Below are positions 10,990-21,300 of a DNA stretch of 37,019 nucleotides, one piece after another. The stretch lies in assembly GCA_002401955.1 (NCBI GenBank), contig NVUQ01000091.1, positions 1-37,019 of the forward strand, written 5' to 3'. The notes beneath the pieces were generated by a model. It saw only the letters and a program-made list of their open reading frames with translations, had not been told where the DNA came from and did no database searches. How positions within the stretch are numbered: position 1 is the first letter of the stretch; each line of letters opens with the position of its first letter. The position numbers and the translations under genes were made by a program. The DNA comes from Flavobacteriales bacterium. Its GTDB lineage: Bacteria > Bacteroidota > Bacteroidia > Flavobacteriales_E > Vicingaceae.

Positions 10990-13290
10990 TTAATTTAATT
11001 TAATAACCTTAAATTCTGTACGTCTGTTTTTCGCTCTTCCTTCGGGGTTATCTTTTCCGTTTAACTCATTAGGGGCAACTGGCATTGATTCTCCAAATCC
11101 TTTAGCAATAATTTTAGCAGCATCTATTCCTTTAGTCACTACATAATTAACTGCTGCATCTGCTCTTCGTTGAGAAAGCTTCATATTTCTTGCATCAGTT
11201 CCTTTAGAATCGGTATGTGAGCTCAATTCTACACCCACATGTTTATTTTTTTGAAGAATCAATACTAATTTATCTAACTCCAATGCGGCAGCTTCGTTAA
11301 TTTCATCTGAAGCAAAATCATACAATACTTTAGAAATAATAAAGTTTTCGTTTTCTGCAATTTTAATCACCTCGTCAATTTCATTAATCAGAGTAATTAC
11401 ATTTTGATCAGCATCCAATCTTACATAACGGTATTTACCATCAATCAATCGTTTGGTAGCTTCTAATACTTTCCCTTTTTCATCTAAAATAATCATGTTT
11501 AATGAGCCATCATTTTCTGCCAACATAAATAAGTATTCATCGTCTGGCGAAAGTTTCTCAAATGTAAATTTTCCATTTTTATCAGATGTTGTTTTACCTA
11601 TAATATTTCCGTTATCATCTACCACCCATATTTCCATTCCATCAGAATAATCACCAGGTAATTTTTGATAAACCTGTCCAAATATACTAACTGTAAACAA
11701 ACTTTCATCTTCTTCAACCAACAACTCTAAATCATCATAGTAGGTATATGGTAGTGATTGAAAAGTAAATTTACCTTTAGACACTCTATTGGCAAGCAAT
11801 ACTTTTTCGCCATTTGAATTGGTCATGTACAATTTCGCTCCTTCTAAAAAACTATCATCATCAGCATCAATTGCTAATAGATAGTTTTTATCTAAATCTA
11901 ATTTTTCAAATTTAAATTTTCCATTCTCATCGGTAACTGTCGATTTAATTACATTATCATCTTCATCTAATAAATTAATGGTAGTACCTGATGACGCTAA
12001 TTTTTCAAATTCTAATAGACCAGACATTTCTGTTTGCGGCTTTAGTGTGTGCCATGCAAAACTGTAAATATCATCACCTCCCATTCCGCCTTCTCTATCA
12101 GAAGAGAAATAGCCGTTTTCATCATCTTTGTAAAAGATGCCAAAATCATCTTTTGGCGAGTTTAATGGCGATTTTAAATTGGCTACATTTTGCCATTTAT
12201 CAGCTTCATTAGCAGAATAAATATCTAAACCGCCATAGCCAGAATGCCCTTCTGATGAAAAATATAAAACTCCTTTTCTAAAATAAGGAAAAACTTCATT
12301 TTCTGATGAATTAATTCCTGATCCTAAGTTAACTGGTTTACCCCAGTTTTCTCCTTCTTTTTTAGATACATAAATATCCATCCCTCCAAACCCTCCAGGC
12401 ATATCTGATGCGAAAAACAATTGTTTATTATCTTCAGAAATCCATGGATGTGCTACAGAATAACTCCCACTATTATGAGGGAAAGGTGTAATATTTTTCC
12501 ATTTTTTACCTTCCAACGTTGCAGTAAATATTTTCAATCTGTTGGTATAACTTTTACCTTGTTCTTTTTTATCTACTCTAGAAAAATAAATTGTTTTTTG
12601 ATCTGCAGAAATAGAAATTGGTCCGTCATGATATAGGGAGTTTATCTGACTAGAAAAGTGTTTCGCCTTTTTATATTCTTTTTCCTTCTTCGCATAAAAG
12701 ATAGATAAATAAGGTTTACTAGACATTCCATAATGGTTTTCGTTTACTAAGTCCACCCCTCTTTCTGAAACAAACACAATACCATCTTCATAAACCAGCG
12801 GACAAAAATCTGCATTTTTAGTATTTATATTTTCAACATTAGAAACTTCAAAAGCTTTTTCTTCTACTTCCCACTCAGTAATATCGCTACATGATTGAAC
12901 CATCAATTTACCAATAAAACTGTTTGGATTCTTTTCTACAAATTTTTGAAACTGAATTTTTGCCTCTTTTACTTTATTGTTATTTTTTAACGATTGTCCA
13001 TAATAAAGATAATTATCGCCTTTTTCGGGGTTCAACTTTGTTGCTTTTGCATAATACACTTCAGCATTGTTGTAATCTTTTAATTTACGGTAAGAAAATG
13101 CAATATTTTGTACAGCCTCTTGATTAGAATCGTCTTTTTTTAAAACTTTAGCGTAATAACTTATCGCATCACTATATTGTTCTTCTGCAAAATAGCTGTT
13201 TGCTCTTTTTAATTGTGCAAAAGAAACACTACTCATCCCAAGTATGATAGAGAGTATTAGCCCTGTTTGTATTATTCTTTTTTGTATCAT
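10990..13290 (-). CDS. PorE-like TPR/propeller/OmpA envelope protein
   Basis: A 766-aa secreted protein with a signal peptide (1-26, ending SFAQ), TPR repeats (27-125), a PD40/WD40-like propeller (about 145-415, with blades such as KTIYFSR and QLFFASDMPGG), carboxypeptidase-regulatory-like beta domains (about 425-640, repeated DENGKFKFEKL) and a C-terminal OmpA peptidoglycan-binding domain (650-766). In the last, Asp694 and Arg709 match the residues that bind diaminopimelate. This is the architecture of PorE of the type IX secretion system, which ties the outer-membrane machine to the cell wall; paralogues with the same layout are common in Bacteroidota, so I do not assign the symbol. It lies 7 bp after the PorP/SprF-like gene and 4 bp before the cyclase gene, which implies cotranscription and joint function. 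Confidence 0.92.
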   Translation of the reverse strand: MIQKRIIQTGLILSIILGMSSVSFAQLKRANSYFAEEQYSDAISYYAKVLKKDDSNQEAVQNIAFSYRKLKDYNNAEVYYAKATKLNPEKGDNYLYYGQSLKNNNKVKEAKIQFQKFVEKNPNSFIGKLMVQSCSDITEWEVEEKAFEVSNVENINTKNADFCPLVYEDGIVFVSERGVDLVNENHYGMSSKPYLSIFYAKKEKEYKKAKHFSSQINSLYHDGPISISADQKTIYFSRVDKKEQGKSYTNRLKIFTATLEGKKWKNITPFPHNSGSYSVAHPWISEDNKQLFFASDMPGGFGGMDIYVSKKEGENWGKPVNLGSGINSSENEVFPYFRKGVLYFSSEGHSGYGGLDIYSANEADKWQNVANLKSPLNSPKDDFGIFYKDDENGYFSSDREGGMGGDDIYSFAWHTLKPQTEMSGLLEFEKLASSGTTINLLDEDDNVIKSTVTDENGKFKFEKLDLDKNYLLAIDADDDSFLEGAKLYMTNSNGEKVLLANRVSKGKFTFQSLPYTYYDDLELLVEEDESLFTVSIFGQVYQKLPGDYSDGMEIWVVDDNGNIIGKTTSDKNGKFTFEKLSPDDEYLFMLAENDGSLNMIILDEKGKVLEATKRLIDGKYRYVRLDADQNVITLINEIDEVIKIAENENFIISKVLYDFASDEINEAAALELDKLVLILQKNKHVGVELSSHTDSKGTDARNMKLSQRRADAAVNYVVTKGIDAAKIIAKGFGESMPVAPNELNGKDNPEGRAKNRRTEFKVIKLN

Positions 13291-13297
13291 CCCTAAA

Positions 13298-14236
13298 TTA
13301 AAAATATCTTGGTGAAATTACTTTTGATTTAAACAAACCTAAATCATAACCTAAAAACACTTCAAATGAACCTGAAGTTGATTTTGCAACATCACTTCCA
13401 TCCAAATCGTATGCTACACCCATTTTTAGACTTTTAGTTAAATTAATTTCTGTCATTACTATTATTGCATTTTGTCTAAGCGAAATCCCAAATAAAATTT
13501 TATTTTTTATTAGTAGGCTACCATTCAAATCCATTGAAATTCCTCCACTAGATAATCTTGTTAGTACTGAAGTTTTTAATACTAACTTGTCGTTAATAAC
13601 AAATGCTTTACCAAAAGTTCCGATAATGTTAATGTCTTTTTTTGACGTTTCTGAGCCTTCTCCTGCATTTAGCGAATTAGCTGGCTCTACTTCTGAAATA
13701 TCAAATGTTGCTTGATTTAAATGTTCTGCAGCTAGCCCAATATAAAGTGTTCTAGTATTGTAGTAAATACCAAAATCAATAGAAGGAATCATAAAGCTTT
13801 CGGCAGATGTTGTTGGTACAGCATCATCTGCTTCTTTATATTCAATTTTAGCCCAATCGTAACTATAATTCATTATCCCTCCACTTAATCCGAAAGCTAA
13901 TTTTCCTCTACCCATTTTTAATCGGTAAGCATAAGTTGCTTTAAGTGTTTGGTTTGTATGAGCTCCTATGTTATCATTAACAATTTGTAGCCCTAAACCC
14001 ATTTTTTTGTTCTTTAATGGGGTGTTAATCGATAAAACTTGTGTTTCGGGTGCTCCATCCATACCTATCCATTGGCTACGATGAATTAACACTGCACTTA
14101 ATACTTCTCTACTTCCTGCATAACCAGGGTTAACTCCTAGTGGATTAAACATGTATAAACTATACTGCGGATCTTGTTGCGAAAAGCCTTGTAAGCCCAT
14201 CATACACAACATTGATATTAGTACTATTTTTTTCAT
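13298..14236 (-). CDS. PorP/SprF-family type IX secretion membrane protein
   Basis: A 312-aa outer-membrane protein with a signal peptide (1-19, ending GFSQ) followed by the family hallmark QDPQYSLYMFNPLGVNPGYAGSR. The rest is alternating beta strands consistent with a barrel of about 14 strands, ending in an aromatic residue. In Flavobacterium, SprF is needed for secretion of the adhesin SprB and is encoded next to it. Here the upstream neighbour is likewise a type B T9SS substrate with a SprB-like repeat, and the downstream one is PorE-like. I infer that it serves as the dedicated outer-membrane partner of that substrate. There are many PorP/SprF paralogues per genome, so no symbol is given. 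Confidence 0.95.
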   Translation of the reverse strand: MKKIVLISMLCMMGLQGFSQQDPQYSLYMFNPLGVNPGYAGSREVLSAVLIHRSQWIGMDGAPETQVLSINTPLKNKKMGLGLQIVNDNIGAHTNQTLKATYAYRLKMGRGKLAFGLSGGIMNYSYDWAKIEYKEADDAVPTTSAESFMIPSIDFGIYYNTRTLYIGLAAEHLNQATFDISEVEPANSLNAGEGSETSKKDINIIGTFGKAFVINDKLVLKTSVLTRLSSGGISMDLNGSLLIKNKILFGISLRQNAIIVMTEINLTKSLKMGVAYDLDGSDVAKSTSGSFEVFLGYDLGLFKSKVISPRYF

Positions 14237-14319
14237 AACTTTTTAGATATTAGAGACTAGATTGCTTCGCTCTTAGACGAAAACTAATCTTTTCTCTTGT
14301 TTCTTGTTTCTTTTAATAT

Positions 14320-15069
14320 TTACCTCGTTAATTCTATCCAACCTTTATATGTTTTTTCGGCAACAACGGCAACATAAAAATAAGTAGCCGTAGTCATTTC
14401 TACACCTGTTTTATTTAAGCCTTCCCAAACTACATTGGTATTGTCGTATCCTTCGCCAGTCCAAACTTCATTACCCCAGCGATTAAATATTTGTACTGTA
14501 TTGTCTGGAAACTGGTCAATATTATCAATTATCCAAGCATCATTTACACCGTCTCCATTAGGTGTAAATCCTGAATAAAATTTCAAAGTACAATCTTCTT
14601 CACTATCTCTATCTACTGTAATTATTTCAGTATATGAACATCCATTATTACCTGTAATAACTACACTATAATCTCCTTTACCAAGTGTATCTTGTCCAAA
14701 CTGTATAGCAGTATCACTCACCATGGTAATTGCTACTGTGTATGGTCCAGGGCAACCTAATACATCATCAATATAGATAGAACCGTTGTTTGCTCCCGGA
14801 CATGATTCATTAATCACTTCATAACTTAGTACAGGTCCGTTGGTTAGTATAGGTTGTTGAAATCCTTGTGTTAAGATTAAATTTGCAGAAAATATTTGTT
14901 GAGTTGTTTGCACAACTGTTTCTCCAACTGTGTAAGAATAAGAATTCCCCCCAGGCACTTGATGAAACCCGCCTGTACTTCCTATTACTTGTCTTCCTAT
15001 TGTTACTTGTGCAAATGTTGTACTGCTAATTAATAGTAACAATATTGATATAAAGGTTATTTGTCTCAT
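14320..15069 (-). CDS. T9SS type B substrate with SprB-like repeat
   Basis: A 249-aa secreted protein. It has a signal peptide (1-20), then a short segment typical of T9SS cargo leaders (SYTVGETVVQTT ... ILTQGFQQP, 44-72), one SprB-type repeat (about 85-153: NESCPGANNGSIYID and GDYSVVITGNNGCSYTEIITV), and a gliding-motility-associated (type B) C-terminal domain (163-249: FYSGFTPNGDGVNDAW, QIFNRWGNEVW, ATYFYVAVV). The last domain sends proteins through T9SS. The cargo portion is very small compared with SprB itself, so the protein may be an anchor, cap or minimal adhesin rather than a full filament. It is encoded between the fibre genes and the PorP/SprF-like gene, 83 bp before the latter. Confidence 0.93.
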   Translation of the reverse strand: MRQITFISILLLLISSTTFAQVTIGRQVIGSTGGFHQVPGGNSYSYTVGETVVQTTQQIFSANLILTQGFQQPILTNGPVLSYEVINESCPGANNGSIYIDDVLGCPGPYTVAITMVSDTAIQFGQDTLGKGDYSVVITGNNGCSYTEIITVDRDSEEDCTLKFYSGFTPNGDGVNDAWIIDNIDQFPDNTVQIFNRWGNEVWTGEGYDNTNVVWEGLNKTGVEMTTATYFYVAVVAEKTYKGWIELTR

Positions 15070-15111
15070 TTTATTTGGTTTATTTATTCTTTAATCTCTT
15101 TTAATGAAAAT

Positions 15112-18100
15112 CTAATCTGCTTTAGTTACTGTGTAAGTAATTTTAAAATTAACAACACCTAATGTCCCAGCAGCTTGTCTTGTAAGGAATTCAATATGAT
15201 AAGCATAAGTAGAGTTATTTACAGTATGTAATGCAACTGATGTTAACGTTTGATATCCAGATGATCCAGATGAAGTTAAACTTCCTCCTGTAACTACTGA
15301 TGCAGAAGGACCAGAGGGATTAAAATAAATTAACCTTATAGTTGCATCATAAGGAGCATCTGTATCATAAATATTTGCTTCCACATTCGTTATTGTTGCT
15401 CCATCAGGGAGATTAACAGGGGCATACATATAGCCTTGGGTTCCTACAGTCCCATTTTGAATATATCTATAATAATTACCAAGCTCACTCATATGCAACC
15501 CAGAATTTCGTTGAGCAAGATTAAACGCTTTATTAGAAACGTTTAAGTAATGTACTTTAGGTGTATTGTATAAATAATCATCTGAGGTTGTATTCCCTAC
15601 TACATGTAATTCTTGTGAAGGAGAACTTGTTCCAACACCTACTTTACCATCACCCATAACATTAAAACCAATCCCTGCCCCAAAACTACTTACTTCAAAA
15701 ACATTTTGAAGACTTGAACTTGTGGCACTATAAACGTGTAAAGCTTGACCTGATCCTGTTTGCTGAATAAGTACTGCGGAGTTTGTTGAGTTATCGTTAA
15801 CCTCTAATTTCCTAGTTGGCGTTGAAGTTCCTATACCAAAATTACCTGCATTAATGTAAGAGGCTAAACTTGAGTTTGCATCAAAATTAATGGTTGTAGT
15901 TCCATTCTCATTTATCAATATCCTTCCTCTTGAAGCATAACCCAAAATAGTTACTGCATCATTGCCATTATCAGATTCTTTTACTTTCAACCCAAACCCA
16001 TCAGTTGATGAACGAATAACCAAAGGATCCCCTGAAGTGTTTAAAATATTTACTCCACCAAGAACATCTAATTTTACAGTCGGACTATTTGTTCCAATAC
16101 CTACATTATCACTTATTGTCGCTGGATATACTACTCCTGATGAACCACTCCAAAAAGAGGTGTTTGATGGTAGAGTTATCCACTGAGCATTTCCATTAGC
16201 ATCAATTGACGTTAATACAGAACCTGCAGAGGGAGCTGCCCCACCTAAATTTTGTAGCCTTAGCGTATTATTTAAATGAAACCATGCAGTAGGTGTTGCT
16301 ACATTAAGACCCGTATAACCATTAGTAATAGTTAATGCCGGTCCACCACTATTGTTTATCAAATTCATTGTTGCAGTTGTTGAACTACTATTTTGAGCTT
16401 TTAATGCTTGGCCTCCAAATCCTTCAGCATGAATCCTAGCTGTGGGGGCAGTTAACCCAAACCCAACATTTCCTGTACTCCCGATAGTCATTCTTACATT
16501 TGACCCAAGATTTGACGCGTGAGCTATTTGAAATGTATTCCCACTTCTTCCCATAGAAAAGTTTCCAGTACCTGTTGAAAAATGGATTGTTGCATCACCT
16601 GTGGTTGGGTTTGTTATCCCCAACAATGCTCCTGATCCTGCCTGACTTCTTTTAATTTCTAATGCGTAAGTAGGAGTCGTAGTTCCTATACCAATATTAT
16701 CGGTATTATTATATAAAATACTTCCTGATCCTTTTGTCCAATCGCCATCATTTAAATTTGATAGTGCAAATGTATGGTCAATTCCAGCCTCCTTAATTAC
16801 TAAACTATCATTTGTTCCATTTAAGCCGAATGAAGTAATTAATTCATTGGTTGCATCTGCATCTGCATCATTGACACTAAAACTTGTGGATGCTCCTCCA
16901 CTAATGTTAATCGTAGCATTTGATCCTGCAATGGTGCTGGTTAAATCTTGACTATCGGTATTAACTGCTGCAGTATTACTTATAACATTACTCCCACTAA
17001 TCGCTATACCAGTTCCAGCAGTGTAAGTTGGTATGATTGGCACTCCTAATAAACTAGAATATTGTCCATCAAAACCAGAAAGAGGATTCCCAGATGTTCC
17101 GTCACCACTTAATGAAGAATCAGAAACAACAACTTGTGTACCCCAGTTATCTGCTCCTGAACCAGAGTTTTGAGCTATCCAATTTGCTCCATTCCATGTT
17201 AAAATCTGATTGGCACTTGGCGTGTTAGATGCTAATGAAATCCCTATTCCTCCAACAATATCAATAACATTACCATTAGTAGGGTTCCATGATAAATTTT
17301 GGATTTCATTAAATGCATTTGCATCCGCATCATCAACAGAATCGTTACCAGAAACCCAAGCAGATCCATTCCATTTTAAAACATCACCAACGGTATTCCC
17401 CGTCATTGGTAATTCTAACTCATTGGTTGGGTCTCCGTCATTATCTGTAATCATTAAAGGACTTCCTGTTGTTCCTTGACCAGATATATTTGCTCCAGTA
17501 TGAGCAACAGTATCTGTCCCCCAATTATCTCCTGAAACTGATGGTAAAGGAACAGAACCTCCACCATTACTTAAAAAGATAGTATCGTTAGTTCCGTTTA
17601 TCGTAATAACTTGAATTTCATTTGTTACAGAAGTATCTGTAGCAGAAATTGTATTTCCTAAAATAGTAATTCCAGCTCCTGCAACAAAACTTGAGCCTGC
17701 TCCATCTTGAGATATTATCTGCCAAGCAGTTCCATCCCAGATGTATGATATACCATCTGAAGAATTATAATAAGCTTGATTTAAACTTGGTGTTGTTGGA
17801 GGTGTTGCTTGTGTTCCTTGCCAATCAATACTAATACCGTTTGCTCCTGGGATTCCTTGCACTCCTGATGTTGCTGTTCCTGCATGTAAGGCATAGGGTA
17901 CTGATAGCAATTGTGTTGCTGGCATTACATCTCCATTTACCGTTACTTGTAAATAATAGATATTGGCACTCCAATTAATTCCTGCAAAAGTTCCTAAAGC
18001 TGGTGCTCCTCCACCAATTTCTGCAGTAAACAATCCAAATGCATTCGTATTAATTATTCCGTTATGTGTTTCTGTGTAAACTGCAGTTCCTGATGCAGAA

Positions 18101-18258
18101 CCTTGTAAAATATCAAATGTTATATTAACAGGTGTACTAATTAAAGGATTCCCTGCTAAATCTCTAGCTACTGCTTGATAATTTAATTTTTGAGGTGGTG
18201 CTTGAGCAAATACCCCTATGCTTATTAGCATTAATAACAAAAATAATTGTTGTTTCAT
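15112..18258 (-). CDS. Giant secreted fibre protein with unknown C-terminal cap
   Basis: About 1048 aa. The start is ambiguous: in-frame ATGs lie at 18270, 18264 and 18258; I prefer the last because it begins the signal peptide directly (MKQQLFLLLML ... VFAQ). The N-terminal module (PQKLNYQAVARDLAGNPL to LLSVPYALHAGTA) is shared with the next two fibres, followed by a short collagen-like GVQGIPGANG and a DAYYNSSDG-type segment. The stalk carries spaced repeats of the form NVGIGTxxPTxKLxV (six, some degenerate), as in tail-fibre-like proteins. The last 160 or so residues form an unrecognised beta-rich domain with no cysteine, no S74 and no T9SS sorting domain. It is the third of three tandem fibre genes. 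Export is Sec-dependent; how it then reaches the surface is not visible. Confidence 0.85.
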   Translation of the reverse strand: MKQQLFLLLMLISIGVFAQAPPQKLNYQAVARDLAGNPLISTPVNITFDILQGSASGTAVYTETHNGIINTNAFGLFTAEIGGGAPALGTFAGINWSANIYYLQVTVNGDVMPATQLLSVPYALHAGTATSGVQGIPGANGISIDWQGTQATPPTTPSLNQAYYNSSDGISYIWDGTAWQIISQDGAGSSFVAGAGITILGNTISATDTSVTNEIQVITINGTNDTIFLSNGGGSVPLPSVSGDNWGTDTVAHTGANISGQGTTGSPLMITDNDGDPTNELELPMTGNTVGDVLKWNGSAWVSGNDSVDDADANAFNEIQNLSWNPTNGNVIDIVGGIGISLASNTPSANQILTWNGANWIAQNSGSGADNWGTQVVVSDSSLSGDGTSGNPLSGFDGQYSSLLGVPIIPTYTAGTGIAISGSNVISNTAAVNTDSQDLTSTIAGSNATINISGGASTSFSVNDADADATNELITSFGLNGTNDSLVIKEAGIDHTFALSNLNDGDWTKGSGSILYNNTDNIGIGTTTPTYALEIKRSQAGSGALLGITNPTTGDATIHFSTGTGNFSMGRSGNTFQIAHASNLGSNVRMTIGSTGNVGFGLTAPTARIHAEGFGGQALKAQNSSSTTATMNLINNSGGPALTITNGYTGLNVATPTAWFHLNNTLRLQNLGGAAPSAGSVLTSIDANGNAQWITLPSNTSFWSGSSGVVYPATISDNVGIGTNSPTVKLDVLGGVNILNTSGDPLVIRSSTDGFGLKVKESDNGNDAVTILGYASRGRILINENGTTTINFDANSSLASYINAGNFGIGTSTPTRKLEVNDNSTNSAVLIQQTGSGQALHVYSATSSSLQNVFEVSSFGAGIGFNVMGDGKVGVGTSSPSQELHVVGNTTSDDYLYNTPKVHYLNVSNKAFNLAQRNSGLHMSELGNYYRYIQNGTVGTQGYMYAPVNLPDGATITNVEANIYDTDAPYDATIRLIYFNPSGPSASVVTGGSLTSSGSSGYQTLTSVALHTVNNSTYAYHIEFLTRQAAGTLGVVNFKITYTVTKAD
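17841..18196 (-). repeat. Near-identical N-terminal module, copy in third fibre gene
   Basis: This 356-bp stretch aligns without gaps to 21047-21402 with about a dozen differences by eye, far closer than the rest of the two genes. Six of the changes cluster in about 20 bp (17890-17910) and most are silent. This points to a recent duplication or gene conversion restricted to the N-terminal module. Confidence 0.9.
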
Positions 18259-18317
18259 AAACATCAGCATAATAGTATAAGTTGATTTGTAAAAATAATT
18301 TTTAATTTAGTCGTAAA

Positions 18318-21300
18318 TTACTTATTCTTTAATTGTTCTAGTTCTTTCTCTAATAACAATTGATTTTCTTGTAACTCATTTATCATTTTTTGCTGTTCTT
18401 GCACGGCTTTTACAAGAGGAACAACAAATGCTGAATACCTCAATCCATAATAATCATCATCGTTTTTTGGTTTGTCCACACCACTAAAATCAAACCCTAG
18501 TTCTTTAGCTATTTTTTCAACATCTTGTGCTAAAAATCCAGTTTGTATAACATTATTTTGTTCTGATGTCTTATCACTTTCTGTTCTCCCTAAAAATAGA
18601 TCAACTTTTTGAATATTTACAGTGTAAGTAATTGGCTTAAGTTTAGTTATAAAGTCTAATCCTAGCACTTCTTCCTTAATATTTTCTTTAAACCGAGCAT
18701 CACTTAAAGTTGTCCAGCCAACCTGTCCTCCTATACTTGTTGTCGTAGCTCTTCCTATTCGCACTTGATTACTTGCTGTAACGGACGCATTATATCCAAT
18801 TGCAATACTGTTTGAAAAAGAAGTGCTAGTCAAATCAGCAGAATATCCTAAAACGGTATTAAAACTACCAGTTACGTTAGTTGTTCCAGCACTTCTCCCA
18901 ATAAAAGTATTGTAACTTCCTGATGTATTGCTTAGACCTGACCGAAGCCCAAAAAAAGAATTTTGTGTGCCTGAAGTGGTTACTTCTCCTGATTCAGTAC
19001 CTACAAAAGTGTTACTCACCCCTGTACTTATATTTCCTGCACGATATCCAACATACACTCCATAGCCTCCTGTCCCTAATGTTGGTCCAACATAAATAGA
19101 GGTTGACCCATCGCTTCTAAGCATATTTTCATTTGCAATCATATAACTGTTTGCAGTAGATGAAATCTCTACATTTCCAGAAACTTCTAATTTAGAAGAT
19201 GGGGTTGTAGTTCCTATTCCGATATTTCCATTAGTTAATACAGTCATTCTTCTGTTATTACCACCAGTCCAAATATCAAAAACACCTAAGCTAGATGTGA
19301 GATATACATCATCAGATCCAGAATCATCCATTGTTATTTGTGTGCTATTTACTCCTGATCTTAATTTTAATAACCCCGCTGAGCTAGAATTATATAGCTC
19401 AAGTTTATTTGTAGGGGTGGTCGTTCCTATTCCTACATTATCGGCAATATAAACATCGCCTTGAGCAAAATATCCCGACCAATTATTTGCTGCACCACTT
19501 GACATGGCATAAACTGCATAATTATTACCAAGTGTAGTAGCTCCTGTCGCACCAAAAAAACCAGCATAATTATTACCGGTAGAACTTGTTGCTCCAGCAT
19601 CAATCCCCCTATGATTACCAGTGCCAGATGCTGTTGCATAGGCACCAACACCTACATCTGAATATCCTGCATTGGTAGTTCCGGTTGTTTTTGAATAAAT
19701 TCCATGCACACTATTACCTCCACTATTGTTTGCATCAACTTTGAAGCCTGAATTAACCCCAAATCCTACTCCCCCAGTAAAATTATAAGTAATATGTGCG
19801 GCACTAGCATTGATATTTGGTGTAGTATAAAATATATCTAATGGGCTTACTGGATTTGCCAATCCAATTCCAACCAGAGGCCCTTCTTTCACAGTAAAAA
19901 CAGGGGTTCCTGCCGAACCAACATTTAATAAATCGACACCAGCAGTTCCTGAAGCATCATCAATATGTAATAATCCATTTGGAGCATTTAATCCTATGCC
20001 AACTTTTCCAGAAAGGAAATAGATGTCTGGAGCATTAGACTGCCATAAACTTGCTGTATTAATTGTTGCAGGGTCTGTCCAGGTCATGGTTCCATTTGCA
20101 TCAGAAACAGGAATATAACCATTGGCAGCTCCTGTAGTCATTGTTACCTGTCCATTTACATCTAACTTAGAAAGCGGTGCTGTTGTTCCTATACCTACAT
20201 TTCCTGCTTCATTTATTCTCATCCTTTCTGAAACAACCTGTGATCCGGCAGGGGTAGTTGAAAAAACCATCCTTCCTGGCATATCACCAACCCCAGGAAT
20301 TCCATCTACAGCAAATTCTATCCTTGCTGTTGGCCAAAAAGAGGAACCATCAGCTCCCCATCCATAGATATGACCTGTTACATCATTCTGTTGAACGATT
20401 ACATTAGCCCCAACAGAAGCCCCTCTGCTTTTTAACATGCTTATACGTGGAACATCAGCCAAACCAGTCCCATATTGTTGAACCGACATATGAGCAGTAT
20501 ACTGAGTTAAACCTGCTACATCAAGACCTGTAAAAGGGCTTGATGTTCCAATACCAACACTGCCTGTATTAAAATAGATATCAGATGAATTTGATTGCCA
20601 CATCCCCCCAGACAAACTACTTAAATTTACCGTTCCTCCTCCATTGGATAGGGTTAAATTAGGGTCACTAAATGATAGTGTTTGTAATTCATTGGTTGCA
20701 GAAGTATCAGCAGTGTTCACCAAAGTTAAAAGTGGCAATAATGATACTGTGTGTTGCACACCTGCCTCTATTATCTGAACGTTTGTCCCAAGTAAACTAA
20801 AGGACGAAATCAGTTCATTGGTTGAATCTAAATCTCCTGTATTTGATATTGCCCCTCCTAAAATACTAATTCCTGATCCTGCCACAAAGGTTGCTCCTGT
20901 TCCATCTTGAGCCAATATTTGCCATGCTGATCCATCCCAAATAAAAGATTTACCAACTGTAGAATTATAATACGCTTGATTTAAACTTGGTGTTGGAGGA
21001 ATTGTTGCTGAAGTAAAAGTTCCTAACCAGTCTATGCTAATCCCATTTGCTCCTGGAATTCCTTGCACTCCTGAAGTTGCTGTTCCTGCATGTAAGGCAT
21101 AAGGCACCGACAATAATTGTGTTGCTGGCATTACATCTCCATTTACCGTTACTTGTAAATAATAGATATTGGCACTCCAGTTAATTCCTGCAAAAGTTCC
21201 TAAAGCTGGTGCTCCTCCACCAATTTCTGCAGTAAACAAACCAAATGCATTCGTATTAATTATTCCGTTATATGTTTCTGTGTAAACTGCAGTTCCTGAT

